Assembly: GCA_017527495.1 (NCBI GenBank)
Contig: JAFXPY010000001.1
Span: 97,072 to 161,071, forward strand
Length of the DNA: 64,000 nucleotides
Origin: Paludibacteraceae bacterium
GTDB taxonomy: Bacteria > Bacteroidota > Bacteroidia > Bacteroidales > Paludibacteraceae
Direction: 5' to 3'
Shown: positions 44,948-54,353 of the stretch, one piece after another
Layout: every line of letters starts with the position of its first letter
How positions within the stretch are numbered: position 1 is the stretch's first letter
Position numbers and translations under genes: made by a program
The notes under the pieces: generated by a model
Databases searched by the model: none
Seen by the model: only the letters and a program-made list of their open reading frames with translations
Told to the model about the DNA's origin: nothing

Positions 44948-46309
44948 TCACTTTTCACCTTTCACATTCTTTTCTCTCGCAGCTTTTCGATTGTTAAAGC
45001 GGCGTATCTTTATGTTGTTTTTCCCTTTGTATTTGTCAGGCAAATCAATGATTTCAGGAGTGTCCGGTTCCTGATTGATGATGTTTAGAGAAGAGTCGGT
45101 CTTCTCTATGGTGAATTGGTCGTAGAGTGTGTTCCCCTCAATCATATATGTTCTGAAAATAAGCGTGTTGTTCATTATGTCTATACAATTATAGACAGGG
45201 TGTCCGCTCAGTATCCTATCATCGTCAGGACTTACTTTAGACAGATAATATTTCTGTGCCGATGTTGTCTCAATATACACCGGTGTTGTAAGTGTTGTAT
45301 CGGTACGACTGAAGCGTTTGGCATAAGAGTGGTCGTGGCCTTCAAGAACGATGTCTATGTGTTTGAGCGAATGACGGAATATGATATTCAACAATGTGTT
45401 GTCTCTGCCCTGACATGTGGAATAGATAGGATGGTGAAGCATAAGTATGTTCCAACGCTTGTCGTTGTCTGCTATTTTCCGCAGCCATGCGCTTGTCCGT
45501 GTATAGTCAGAGAATAGTGTGAGCCCGTCGGTGTCGATAACGATAAATCGCATGTTTTGAAAATCTACATAATATGTAGTTCCGGCAAAACGCTCCGGTC
45601 CGTTGTGAGGGTTGCCGAATATGTTTGTCCAACGATTGTCGCGCGTCTTTTTGAGTCCTTTGAGGTGCTCGTGATTGCCTGTCGCTGCAATGATAGGTTT
45701 GTGAGTCTGAACATCATTCATACACTCAAACCAGTATTGCCAATAGACATCCATCGGGCGTTCAATTATATCACCTACAAATGCCCAAAAGTTGACGTTG
45801 TGATGCAGACTATCCACCATGCTGAACATCTGTTTTGACGGACCGCCTACTTCATCTTGTACATCTCCGAAAACAATGAAACTCAAATTATTGCTGTTCT
45901 GAATTTCAAAGTCATACCATCTACTCTCATACTTATCACCAATGATTTGATAGTGATACTTACCTTTTTTTAGGTTGTGTAATTCAACTCTATAATACAC
46001 ACCTTTGCCATTTCTGGTTACTACAAGGCTGTCTGTCGGTTCAAATTCCAATTTAGTTTTGTCCGGCATTTCGAGCATAAGAGCAAAATCTTGTTCCACC
46101 GTGTCTGCACGCCAACTTATTGTTCGGTCTTTTGTGGCATCAGCACCGTATGTCATTATGATATTGTGAGGTTGAGGCGGAGTGTTGTAAGCCGGTTCGG
46201 GTAGATTGCCGAACCATGCACTCCAGCGTGTTATACAAACAATGACTGCCGTCAGCAGTGCGACTGAGCAAACAATGAGTTTGACAATGGTTTTATTTTG
46301 CATTTTCAT
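44948..46309 (-). CDS. Membrane-anchored metallophosphoesterase with purple-acid-phosphatase-like N-terminal domain
   Basis: 453 residues from ATG 46309 (MKMQNKTIVKL); a TTG three codons upstream is in frame but weaker. One N-terminal membrane helix (about 8-27) anchors it facing the periplasm. Next comes a fibronectin-like domain (about 45-135, PHNIIMTYGADATKDRTISW, HNLKKGKYHYQIIGD), as in purple acid phosphatases. The calcineurin-like phosphoesterase domain has all metal motifs: GDVQD (about 148-152), GDIIE (about 179-183), GNHEH (about 211-215), then MLHHPIYS and LEGHDHSYAKR. The C-terminal ~30 residues are basic. The substrate (phosphomonoester or nucleotide) is not evident. It follows a terminator and is probably transcribed on its own, though no consensus promoter is seen. 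Confidence 0.85.
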   Translation of the reverse strand: MKMQNKTIVKLIVCSVALLTAVIVCITRWSAWFGNLPEPAYNTPPQPHNIIMTYGADATKDRTISWRADTVEQDFALMLEMPDKTKLEFEPTDSLVVTRNGKGVYYRVELHNLKKGKYHYQIIGDKYESRWYDFEIQNSNNLSFIVFGDVQDEVGGPSKQMFSMVDSLHHNVNFWAFVGDIIERPMDVYWQYWFECMNDVQTHKPIIAATGNHEHLKGLKKTRDNRWTNIFGNPHNGPERFAGTTYYVDFQNMRFIVIDTDGLTLFSDYTRTSAWLRKIADNDKRWNILMLHHPIYSTCQGRDNTLLNIIFRHSLKHIDIVLEGHDHSYAKRFSRTDTTLTTPVYIETTSAQKYYLSKVSPDDDRILSGHPVYNCIDIMNNTLIFRTYMIEGNTLYDQFTIEKTDSSLNIINQEPDTPEIIDLPDKYKGKNNIKIRRFNNRKAAREKNVKGEK

Positions 46310-46337
46310 AATGAACAAAATGGTGGGTTAAGAATAA

Positions 46338-46376
46338 AACAAGTGAGTAAAATGTTAGCCACTTTACTCACTTGTT
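46338..46376 (-). terminator. Terminator after the DUF3127 gene
   Basis: A perfect 14-bp stem (AACAAGTGAGTAAA / TTTACTCACTTGTT) with an 11-nt loop. On the minus strand it is followed by TTATTCTT. It lies 15 bp past the DUF3127 stop and closes the three-gene operon. Confidence 0.82.
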
Positions 46377-46391
46377 GTTGGTTGAATAATT

Positions 46392-46832
46392 TTAGAAAGG
46401 CATGTCTGACGATTCGTCAGGTGTGCTTGTGAATGCTTGTTGTTCGGCCGGTTGTTGGGCTTGTGGCTGTTGCGGTGCAGCTGGCTGTTGCGGTGCAGCT
46501 GGTTGTTGCTGAGAAGCTGTTTGTTGCGGTGCAGCAGGCATTGTTCCTGCTTGTGCGGCTCCGGCTTGATTGTGGTCAATGCGCCATGCGCGAACAGAGG
46601 TGTACCAACGACCGTTGAACTCGCGACTCTCGAGGTCGAAACTAACTGTAACAACATCATCAACATTGCATTTGTATTGGTCGGCGTTACGGTTGAACAA
46701 CTCAATGGCAACTTTGCGCGGATATTGTTCCATCGTTTCCAAAATATAGGTCTGCAATTGCCAGTTAGAACCAGCCTTGCTAACTCCTGATTGAAGAGGG
46801 AGAGCTTGAATAATTTTTCCTGTTATTTCCAT
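46392..46832 (-). CDS. DUF3127 protein with SSB-like C-terminal tip
   Basis: A 146-residue cytoplasmic protein. Residues 1 to about 88 are a DUF3127 domain, an OB-like fold common in Bacteroidota: MEITGKIIQALPLQSGVSKAG, LETMEQYPRKVAIELFN, VVTVSFDLESREFNGRWYTS and VRAWRID. Residues about 90-135 are a low-complexity linker of Gln, Ala and Pro (AAPQQPAAPQQ repeats). The last residues are DESSDMPF, which closely mimics the acidic tip (DDDIPF) with which bacterial SSB recruits partner proteins. Domain, flexible linker and tip thus copy the layout of SSB. Single-strand DNA or RNA binding is an inference. It is the last gene of a three-gene operon, 20 bp after the OmpA/LysM gene. Confidence 0.82.
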   Translation of the reverse strand: MEITGKIIQALPLQSGVSKAGSNWQLQTYILETMEQYPRKVAIELFNRNADQYKCNVDDVVTVSFDLESREFNGRWYTSVRAWRIDHNQAGAAQAGTMPAAPQQTASQQQPAAPQQPAAPQQPQAQQPAEQQAFTSTPDESSDMPF

Positions 46833-46852
46833 TGTAGTTATGTTTTTTTTGT

Positions 46853-49219
46853 TTATAAATCAGTGCCTGAATAGCCTATCTGTCGTAGATAGTATTCTCT
46901 CAGTTGCAAAGCTTCTTGCTTGACAACTTTTGTACTTCTGCCTTTGATGATGTTTTTCAGCTCCGGAACCATAAGTTCTGTGCCCGGTTCTATCATGCGC
47001 GGGTTGCTGATGACATCTGAGTTGGCTTCGTAGAGATAAACCCAATAGTCAGGGTCGCCATAGTAGCTCTTTGCTATGCGTGCCAGACTTGCTCCTTTCT
47101 TTACGCGTATCTCACCGCTGAAGGTATCATACAAGTCGTAAGCATTGTCGCGCTGTCCGGTCTGAACCATTTGTTGTATCTCGATTTGCTCAGCAAATTT
47201 GTTCAGATAGGCTTCACGTTGTTCGTAGCTGAAACTACCCAAGAGAACAATCTCTACACGACGGTCGAGCGACAAATTGTGCGAACCGTATACCGAAGGA
47301 ACATTAGAACCGTATGAAGCAACGAGCATCTGGTCTTCATTTACGCCACGCATCTTCAGAAGTTTTGCAATGTTTCTTGCTCGGCGCAGAGCCAAACGAC
47401 GATTGTATCTTTCTGTGCCCAATTTGCATGCATGTCCGTTGATGGCAATCACTAAGTCAGGATGAGCTTTGAGCGTCTTAGCAATTACGGCAAGTGCATT
47501 ACGAGGAGTAACAAATGGAGGATAAGCCTTGTCTAATTGGAAGCGAATTGAGCAACCCGACAAGTAGTCGATCATCTCTTGTTCGTCACCGCTAAGCGCT
47601 TCATTGCGAGTGCGCAAACTCTGACTGTAATTTCTACCATTGCGTAGTGCTTCTTCGTTATATACATAGTCGTCGCCATCAGCAGGATTGTAACTATTGG
47701 TTGGAGTTGAGCGAGTGAGCGTTCCGTTGATATATGGATTGCTTGATGTTGCGTCTATGTAGGGGCGATTTTGCATGAGAGCAGGGTTGTAGCCAACTGA
47801 GTCATAAATAAATTGGTTGGTTACGCGGTGTATGATGATTGTGTCGTGTATGATGATTGTTGAGTCGCGCAATGTGTCGTTTGGATTAGCTTTTATGCTC
47901 TTGCCTTGTTTCTTCAGCTCGTCGTCCTCACCTTCTTTGTCGTCTTTGTCTTTTTTCTCTTTCTTAGGTGCAAAGTTGAAACTCAATGTGGCTTTTATTC
48001 CAACATTGTAAGGTCTCAATTCACCCAACAAGTCAGTACCTATCAAACCTCTGTAGGAATTCATCCACGGGTAGTCGAAGGTTGAATTGCTGAATCCGAG
48101 AAATGTTTTTTGAGCATCACGGCGTGCCATTGAGATGTCATGAAGAGCCATGTCGAAATATGCACCAACCATGAGGTCTAATTTTTGAGTGAGGCGAATG
48201 ATTGCACCTAATTCAGCATAGCCGAAAAAGTTGATACCCAAGAATTGTTTTCCACTCAAATAGACGCCTTTGTTGTCGGTGTAGTCCGTTGTGCCAAAGT
48301 AGCCAGGCACATTGCGGAGTGTGAGGTTGTATTTCGTGTAGTAAGCATAGTGTTCAACAAGACCACTTTTCACCTTGTAGGTTGACGAAAACGGCATAGT
48401 CATTTTCAAACCTAATGTGGCATATAAGCCGGCTATATCGGCAAATTTATGCTTGAATTGCAGACCGATAGGAATTTCAAATGTGTTGATATTGACAACC
48501 TCGTTGAAATTGCCTAATCCGATGTTGTGGAAATAGGTGTCGCCATCCGGGTCTCTGACAGGTTGATATGCTCCGTTATGGTCGGTGTATAGTTGGTAGG
48601 TCTTAACGGCGTCAGCATTGAGCAAGAAATTAGCTTTGTAGTTGCTCATTTGCAGTCCGGTCAGGACGCCCAACCATTTGATAGGGAAAAAGACGTAGTC
48701 GATACTTCCGGTGAAAGCAGGTCCCGTGATTTTACTTTTCCCGAGGTCTTCGCTGATTCTCGTCTGTGTTCCGCTCCAGCCCCCACCGAAGCCAAACTGA
48801 ATGAAATGTCCTTCTCCATTCCATTCCGAGCTGTCATTACTTGCAGTGTCTTGTTCCTGAACAAGCTCTTCGTCTGCGTCTGTCGCTGTCAATTGTTCCG
48901 GATCAAGCACAAGAGCAGTAGGTTGATTTACTATCGGAACAACCACTTCTTCGGGTTGTTCAACCGCCGGTGTCGTGTCTTGATAGATGTTTGCTGTTGG
49001 CATTAATTCCTGGCTGTCGTTCAGCTGGAATTGTGTCGGAACAAATTCAACGGCAGCCGGCTGACTATTGTTGCTCGGTGTCAGAGAACTATCGTCATAT
49101 TCATATTCGTCGAAATAGTCCTCATCGGCAATTTGTATGCTCTGTGCCGGCACAACATTTTGTGCTGCAAGCAATGCCGACATCAAAACAAAGCTGATTG
49201 ATAAAAATGTCTTTTTCAT
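46853..49219 (-). CDS. OmpA-family outer-membrane protein with LysM domain
   Basis: A 788-residue exported protein (signal peptide ending ALLAAQ). Residues about 25-130 are an acidic, Gln/Pro-rich linker. Residues about 135-415 are a predicted outer-membrane barrel (GHFIQFGFGGGWSGTQTR, IPIGLQFKHKFADIAG, DLMVGAYFDMALHDIS). Then comes a charged Lys/Asp/Glu segment near 416-443. An OmpA-like peptidoglycan-binding domain follows (about 550-660: CSIRFQLDKAYPPF, INGHACKLGTERYNRRLA, LSLDRRVEIVLLG), and a LysM domain (about 700-753: IRVKKGASLARIAKSYYGD, IEPGTELMVPEL). It would tie the outer membrane to the cell wall. It is 8 bp after a T9SS-cargo gene and 20 bp before DUF3127. Confidence 0.85.
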   Translation of the reverse strand: MKKTFLSISFVLMSALLAAQNVVPAQSIQIADEDYFDEYEYDDSSLTPSNNSQPAAVEFVPTQFQLNDSQELMPTANIYQDTTPAVEQPEEVVVPIVNQPTALVLDPEQLTATDADEELVQEQDTASNDSSEWNGEGHFIQFGFGGGWSGTQTRISEDLGKSKITGPAFTGSIDYVFFPIKWLGVLTGLQMSNYKANFLLNADAVKTYQLYTDHNGAYQPVRDPDGDTYFHNIGLGNFNEVVNINTFEIPIGLQFKHKFADIAGLYATLGLKMTMPFSSTYKVKSGLVEHYAYYTKYNLTLRNVPGYFGTTDYTDNKGVYLSGKQFLGINFFGYAELGAIIRLTQKLDLMVGAYFDMALHDISMARRDAQKTFLGFSNSTFDYPWMNSYRGLIGTDLLGELRPYNVGIKATLSFNFAPKKEKKDKDDKEGEDDELKKQGKSIKANPNDTLRDSTIIIHDTIIIHRVTNQFIYDSVGYNPALMQNRPYIDATSSNPYINGTLTRSTPTNSYNPADGDDYVYNEEALRNGRNYSQSLRTRNEALSGDEQEMIDYLSGCSIRFQLDKAYPPFVTPRNALAVIAKTLKAHPDLVIAINGHACKLGTERYNRRLALRRARNIAKLLKMRGVNEDQMLVASYGSNVPSVYGSHNLSLDRRVEIVLLGSFSYEQREAYLNKFAEQIEIQQMVQTGQRDNAYDLYDTFSGEIRVKKGASLARIAKSYYGDPDYWVYLYEANSDVISNPRMIEPGTELMVPELKNIIKGRSTKVVKQEALQLREYYLRQIGYSGTDL

Positions 49220-49227
49220 GATGAAGA

Positions 49228-50772
49228 TTATTTAACGATGAATTTAATACTTTCTTGTTTGTCTTGATATGAAATCAAGATAATATATGTGTTAGGGCGC
49301 ATCATAGGCAGTTCTTCGTATTCGTTCAGTCCCACTTTGACAAAAATCAATTCCCCTTTGATGTCGAATATACGAAGTACGCTCTGATTGCGTTCCTCTT
49401 CTGTGTAGAATGTGTGGAGCGTCGGGCGCTCATACTCTTTGGCAGGGTTAGGATAGATAATACTGCTTCTGCGCTCCGGCAAATTCTGTTGTGTCTCAAA
49501 CTCCACTTTGCAGAGAGTGAATGTGCGCCCGTCGGCTGTCGTCGCAACAACATAATAAGAACCCTCGAGAGGTATCATATTGCCGGCTTCGTCTGTCTCG
49601 TAGAAATATTGTTCGGTACACGATGTCTGCTCGTCATTCTTATACCATTGATACGAAACGAATATCAGAGAGTCGCGCTGGCAGTCTTTAGTGTTGCAGC
49701 TGTTGTCAACAAAAATCAGGCAGTCGTCAAATTTTGTCCGTATATAGTCGCCGTCTAAACCTCTTGCTATATTTGTAAATTCAACTGAGTAGAAAGCAGT
49801 GTAAGAATCGTTTTCTACAAAGGTGAAATTCGTGCTGTCAACAGTCGTAACAATAGGTATAGTCTCAGAAACGATTTCTTCGCCATCGCTTGTATATATA
49901 TATACGGTATCGTATTGTAGTGCGTAGCTGAATATTGAATCGCCTGCACCAAGACTATCAATCAAAGTCGTGTCGAGAGCATGCGTAACAAATGTTGAAT
50001 CTGTGGCAATTGAATCAAATGTTGCCGTCTCAGTGGTGTCAATTCTTGTTTGATGTTCAAGCGTGTCAGTTTTTGTGGCATACACTTTTGTTGTTGTTGT
50101 GTCGTGCGTTGTTGAGTCGCTGAGTTGAATAAATACTCCGCCTGAGATTGTTACACCTTCCTGCAAATTGGTGATGTCAATCGGAAATGCAGGATTTTCA
50201 GTGTCGAAATCTGACCACTCTGTCGATGCTAATCCTTTCGTTTGTGCGACGGAATCAACGACGAGTCTGATTTGGTTAGGCGCACCGACCAAGTTTTGTA
50301 TCTCAACAATATATACGTTTCCGCCGCCGCATACCGGTCCGGGTTCCTGAGCAGTGAAACTGATTTGTTGGATTGTCAGACTGAAAGTGTCGCTCACCAC
50401 TGTGTCGCTCACACCTGTGTTGCGCATGCGCAGTGCACACTGATATGTACCTGCTTGGATAAACCGAGGCCGAGCCACACCTATCGAGTCGTTACTCGAC
50501 AGCGTTTGCCACTCTGCACTTACCACAAAGCCGCTGTCCGCAGCATTGTACAAGGGCTCAAACAAATATTCCGCCGGCTCTCCACCTCCGATACTAAAGT
50601 GGATGCCAAACGAAGTGTCTGTAATCATGAATTGCTGATCTTCAACCGTGAAGGAAATATCGGTCTCTGCAGCTTTCGATTTCTTGGGTAGGAACAACGA
50701 CTTTGCACTTGCATCACATACACTAATGCATATAAACAAAGTCATCAGACCTACGAATAAGGACCTGTTCAT
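49228..50772 (-). CDS. T9SS-sorted surface protein with PKD-like/Ig-like strands
   Basis: A 514-residue exported protein (signal peptide ending CDASAK). The middle part is beta-rich with Ig/PKD-like strands (TDISFTVEDQQFMITDT; FIQAGTYQCALRMRNTGVSD) and a Thr/Ser/Asp-rich stretch near residues 215-290 built from TDT, TTT and DSTT words. The C-terminal tail is a clear T9SS type A sorting domain: IIYPNPAKEYERPTLHTF, VLRIFDIKGELIFVK, NTYIILISYQDKQESIKFIV. The protein is thus exported through the outer membrane. It heads an operon with the OmpA/LysM and DUF3127 genes and has a consensus promoter about 70 bp upstream with a hairpin in the leader. No enzymatic motif was recognised; a structural surface role is likely. 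Confidence 0.78.
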   Translation of the reverse strand: MNRSLFVGLMTLFICISVCDASAKSLFLPKKSKAAETDISFTVEDQQFMITDTSFGIHFSIGGGEPAEYLFEPLYNAADSGFVVSAEWQTLSSNDSIGVARPRFIQAGTYQCALRMRNTGVSDTVVSDTFSLTIQQISFTAQEPGPVCGGGNVYIVEIQNLVGAPNQIRLVVDSVAQTKGLASTEWSDFDTENPAFPIDITNLQEGVTISGGVFIQLSDSTTHDTTTTKVYATKTDTLEHQTRIDTTETATFDSIATDSTFVTHALDTTLIDSLGAGDSIFSYALQYDTVYIYTSDGEEIVSETIPIVTTVDSTNFTFVENDSYTAFYSVEFTNIARGLDGDYIRTKFDDCLIFVDNSCNTKDCQRDSLIFVSYQWYKNDEQTSCTEQYFYETDEAGNMIPLEGSYYVVATTADGRTFTLCKVEFETQQNLPERRSSIIYPNPAKEYERPTLHTFYTEEERNQSVLRIFDIKGELIFVKVGLNEYEELPMMRPNTYIILISYQDKQESIKFIVK

Positions 50773-50801
50773 TGTTTAATTTAGTTTGGTTAGACAATAT
50801 T

Positions 50802-50836
50802 AAAAGTAGACGTTTTAGTGGGGCTAATCTACTTTT
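50802..50836 (-). promoter_or_regulatory. Leader hairpin of the T9SS-cargo/OmpA operon
   Basis: Inverted repeat AAAAGTAGA / TCTACTTTT (9-bp stem, 17-nt loop) within the leader, between the promoter and the ATG at 50772; TTTTAAT follows on the minus strand. It could act as an attenuator or as an mRNA-stability element; no function is established. Confidence 0.4.
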
Positions 50837-50843
50837 TAACGCA

Positions 50844-50875
50844 CAAAGTTATAATTTTTTTTTATAACTACCAAA
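50844..50875 (-). promoter_or_regulatory. Consensus promoter for the minus-strand T9SS-cargo operon
   Basis: Minus strand: TTTG (50875-50872) - 20 nt - TAACTTTG (50851-50844). It is divergent from the plus-strand promoter at 50921, sharing a 45-bp AT-rich gap. Confidence 0.75.
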
Positions 50876-50920
50876 TATTTGTGAAAAAAAGTTGAAAAAA
50901 ATATATTTTTGTCCTTTTTT

Positions 50921-50952
50921 CTTGTTAATATGTCAAATATTTCTTAATTTTG
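50921..50952 (+). promoter_or_regulatory. Promoter of the lipoprotein-TonB receptor-DUF4249 operon
   Basis: CTTG (50921-50924) - 20 nt - TAATTTTG (50945-50952). The -7 box is exact and the -33 has one mismatch. It lies 30 bp ahead of the ATG at 50983. Confidence 0.65.
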
Positions 50953-50982
50953 TGGCAAATAAAAACTTAGCATTTATTTAAT

Positions 50983-52326
50983 ATGAAAAAAAGTAATTTC
51001 CTGCCAATCATTCTATTGGCCTTTGTATCAGTTTATTTCTTTGCTTGCAAAGATAAATCTAAATCAAACGAGAAAGAGTATTCATCTGAAGAAAACAAAA
51101 ACAAGTTAGTTGAAGTGGCTAACAAAGTGATGAGTAAGTTCCAGACTGCTGATCAGCAAGAAGCCATTGATCTTATTGATGGCTTGTGCGAAAAATTTGA
51201 TGGTTATAGTTGGGACGGAGTAGAAGATTATTTCGAAAATCGTTATGACGCTGTTTTCGCAATGCCTCGCTATCTCTCCGATGTGGCTCATGGACACAGA
51301 AAACCGGCGCTGATAGGTTCTTATACCTTCTCTTTTAGTGGTGAATCGGTCATCTTTGAGGCCAATGAACAGACTAAGTCGTGGGAAAAAGTAGGAACAA
51401 CAAGCGACAATAGTATCATCTTGCGTTGCACAGACAAAAATGGTAAAAAATGTGAAGCTAAAGTATGGGGCGAGGGCACAACCAAAAATTATGCTTATGC
51501 TTGGTATGAAGATGGTACAGAAGCACTAAGAGGAGGTGATTACAGAATTGAAGCCGAAGTGCCTGAAAAAATCTATTTCACACTCACTGCCGATGGTAAA
51601 GAATATGCAAGATTTTTGTTCTCGCAAGACATGCAACTGAACAATCATGCCTATTTCTCAGTTAATGCAAGTGTTGCCAATCTAAATTGGACTGTCGACA
51701 CAAAAATCAACCTAAAAAATGTGTCAGCTGTTTATACCTTTAACTACGGATCAGAACACCTCATTTCTGCATTTGTCAAACTCCCTTCTTTAAGCCTTAT
51801 AGGCAAAAGCGATGACCAGACTTTTGAAGAATGGTATGAACTCTATGAGGATCAATATGAAGACCTTATCTCAAAAGTTGGACAAGCAGACATGGCTGTT
51901 GATATAATCAACGAGGTTCAACTTAAAGGATATGTGAAAAATGTAGGTCAGGCTTATTCAGATATTCAGAAACGTAGTGAGAATTATGACGATGAAGACA
52001 AGGCAAGTTGCGATCGTCTTTGCAATGCCATTAATTCCAATATCGACATGAAACTCTACTACGACAACACCGATATTGTTCAAGCTCAAGTCCTCACTCA
52101 AACAGCTGTTGACGAATGGTACAGCTACTACGACAATAAGACTCATATAGACTATTATCCCGAACAAGTCCTCTATTTCCCGAATGACAACACAACCTAT
52201 GCCTTCGAAACGTATTTCGACTCAAAACCTTTCACCGACCTGCAATACACTCTTGAAGACCTTATTAATAAATACATAAGACTCTCACCTATGCTATTCG
52301 ATGAGGTAGGCGAGGTTGAGTTCTAA
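50983..52326 (+). CDS. Lipoprotein of unknown function ahead of a TonB-dependent receptor
   Basis: A 447-residue lipoprotein with lipobox YFFAC (Cys22). After a charged linker comes a helical part (KLVEVANKVMSKFQTADQQE), then a beta-rich part about 100-270 (GSYTFSFSGESVIFEANEQT, RIEAEVPEKIYFTLTADGKE, HAYFSVNASVANLNWTVDT) reminiscent of lipid-binding or lipocalin-like barrels. The end is acidic with many Tyr and Asp. The stop overlaps the next start by one base (TAATG), so translation is coupled to that of the receptor. I recognise no named family; similar large hypothetical lipoproteins occur in Bacteroidales. A substrate-capturing role at the outer membrane is inferred from the neighbours only. 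Confidence 0.7.
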   Translation: MKKSNFLPIILLAFVSVYFFACKDKSKSNEKEYSSEENKNKLVEVANKVMSKFQTADQQEAIDLIDGLCEKFDGYSWDGVEDYFENRYDAVFAMPRYLSDVAHGHRKPALIGSYTFSFSGESVIFEANEQTKSWEKVGTTSDNSIILRCTDKNGKKCEAKVWGEGTTKNYAYAWYEDGTEALRGGDYRIEAEVPEKIYFTLTADGKEYARFLFSQDMQLNNHAYFSVNASVANLNWTVDTKINLKNVSAVYTFNYGSEHLISAFVKLPSLSLIGKSDDQTFEEWYELYEDQYEDLISKVGQADMAVDIINEVQLKGYVKNVGQAYSDIQKRSENYDDEDKASCDRLCNAINSNIDMKLYYDNTDIVQAQVLTQTAVDEWYSYYDNKTHIDYYPEQVLYFPNDNTTYAFETYFDSKPFTDLQYTLEDLINKYIRLSPMLFDEVGEVEF

Positions 52327-54353
52327 TGAATAAATATTCATTTTGCATACTTTTCCTCCTCAGTGGCAGTTTATGCATCAATGCGCAAACTGCCACTGAC
52401 ACTATTATTCAACACCAACTCGACGAAGTGGAGGTGGTGCAGCAAAAGTCGCGCCAATTCGTTACTCAGTTTGAAGGCAAAATGATTGTTGACGCCCAGC
52501 AAATCCAGCAGATGCCCAAATTTCTCGGCACATCTGACCCTATCCGCTATCTGCAATCTTTGCCAAGTGTTTCAACCAACAATGAAACAACAACTGGAAT
52601 ACATATTCAAGGCAGTGCCGACTATCAATCGTTGATAGCTATCAATTCCGTGCCGGTGCTCTATCCTAATCACCTTCTCGGACTATTCTCTACTTTCAAT
52701 GCCACTCATTTCAAACAAATCACGGTACAGCAAGCCCAGCATACCGGCACAATGACTAATCGTGTCGGCGGACGAATAGATTTCTTGACGCACAAATCTG
52801 TTCCTGAACGCTTTTCTGTTGAAGGCAATCTCGGACTCATCTCAACAGACCTTACTGCAAGCATACCTATTGGGAAACATAATGCACTCTATCTCTCAGG
52901 CAGAACATCATATATTAATGCCCTTTACGGAAAATGGTTAGCCATAGAAGGCATGAAAATCAAATATAATTTTCAGGATTATAATGCCACTTTTCTGAGC
53001 GAGCTGTCGCAAAAAGACAAACTTGTGCTGACGGCGTTTTATTCGCGTGATAAAATAGGCGTGAACGATACGGGTGTTGATGTTAGTGTGCCATGGAATA
53101 ATATCCTTGCGTCTGCTGAATGGTCGCATCGTATGAGCAAAGGTCTTTGGAAAACAACTGCGTTCTATTCCTCTTTCGATGATGAAATCAATGTCAATAT
53201 ACTGCAACAAAAAGTAAAACTCAATTCAAATTTTGCACTGACAGGACTACACAACTCTTTCAACTACTATATCTTTGATTCCCTCACGCTTGAAGCTGTG
53301 CTCGACTATAATCATTATATTTGCCTGCCCATGCAGTTCGATTTGCGAGGCATTGACCTATTTGAAACATCTCACTCCCCCAATCAAGTTGAACATTCTG
53401 ACGAGTTGGGATTAGGCGTTGACCTGCGACACGATGTGAACAATTATTTTGCATATAATGTAGGACTTTATGCCTCAGGTTATTACAATAAAACTCCATT
53501 TGGCGGCTTAGATCCAAGGGTAACACTGCATTTCTATCCCGCATCAAATCACACATTGTCGCTCCATTATGGTATGTACTCACAGAATTTCCACAAAGTG
53601 GGGCTTACTAATGGCGGACTGCCTACCGATTTTTTCTTTTTTGCAGACAGACAATTAAAACCTGAAAAAGCTCACTCCTTTAATATAAAATACACTACCG
53701 ACTTCATTGAAAGAAAATATAGTATATCTGCAGAATTGTATTTCAAGCAGATTTATCACATCACAGAGTCTGTAGGGAGTATATTTGAGTTGTTGAATAA
53801 ACACTTTTCTTATTCTGACGACATCATCACCGGCAATGGGCGCAATTACGGAATCAATCTGATGCTACAGCGCAATTATGGCTACCTGACCGGTTATGTA
53901 AGCTACACTTATGGCCGTTCAGTAAGGCAATTACCTTCGCTTGAAGGCAGGCAAGACTATTGTTACGCCTCTTCATACGAGCGTGAGCACGACCTCAAAG
54001 TGGTACTTAACTCGCAGATAGCAAAACGCTGGAACCTGAGTGCTATGTTTGTCTTCGCAACAGGCTTGCCTTACACTCAGGCACAAGAAGTCTATATGCT
54101 AAACGGCAAAATGATGTGCGCTTATTCAACATATAATGGAGCACACATGCCGAATTATCACCGCCTTGACCTTAGTTGCTCGTATGATATAATCAATAAA
54201 AACGGACATCTATTGGGCATTAATCTATCACTTTATAATGTTTACAACCAGCGTAATGTACAGTTTGTTGTCTATCGTGAAAACCTCTCTCCCGTAGGTG
54301 GAACATTTATTTCAAGAATAATCCCCTCAATAAGCATATATGGCAAATTCTAA
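52326..54353 (+). CDS. TonB-dependent outer-membrane receptor
   Basis: A 675-residue exported protein (signal peptide ending CINAQ). The plug domain follows at once: LDEVEVVQQKSRQFVTQFEG, then FLGTSDPIRYLQSLPSVSTN and GIHIQGSADYQSLIAINSVP, as in TonB-dependent receptors; the N-terminal carboxypeptidase-like repeat of SusC-type proteins is absent. The barrel (about 155-675) ends in LGINLSLYNVYNQRNVQFVV and a terminal aromatic residue (YGKF). It is small for the family. It is coupled to the lipoprotein gene upstream (1-nt overlap) and the DUF4249 gene downstream (14-nt overlap). The ligand is unknown. Confidence 0.88.
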   Translation: MNKYSFCILFLLSGSLCINAQTATDTIIQHQLDEVEVVQQKSRQFVTQFEGKMIVDAQQIQQMPKFLGTSDPIRYLQSLPSVSTNNETTTGIHIQGSADYQSLIAINSVPVLYPNHLLGLFSTFNATHFKQITVQQAQHTGTMTNRVGGRIDFLTHKSVPERFSVEGNLGLISTDLTASIPIGKHNALYLSGRTSYINALYGKWLAIEGMKIKYNFQDYNATFLSELSQKDKLVLTAFYSRDKIGVNDTGVDVSVPWNNILASAEWSHRMSKGLWKTTAFYSSFDDEINVNILQQKVKLNSNFALTGLHNSFNYYIFDSLTLEAVLDYNHYICLPMQFDLRGIDLFETSHSPNQVEHSDELGLGVDLRHDVNNYFAYNVGLYASGYYNKTPFGGLDPRVTLHFYPASNHTLSLHYGMYSQNFHKVGLTNGGLPTDFFFFADRQLKPEKAHSFNIKYTTDFIERKYSISAELYFKQIYHITESVGSIFELLNKHFSYSDDIITGNGRNYGINLMLQRNYGYLTGYVSYTYGRSVRQLPSLEGRQDYCYASSYEREHDLKVVLNSQIAKRWNLSAMFVFATGLPYTQAQEVYMLNGKMMCAYSTYNGAHMPNYHRLDLSCSYDIINKNGHLLGINLSLYNVYNQRNVQFVVYRENLSPVGGTFISRIIPSISIYGKF

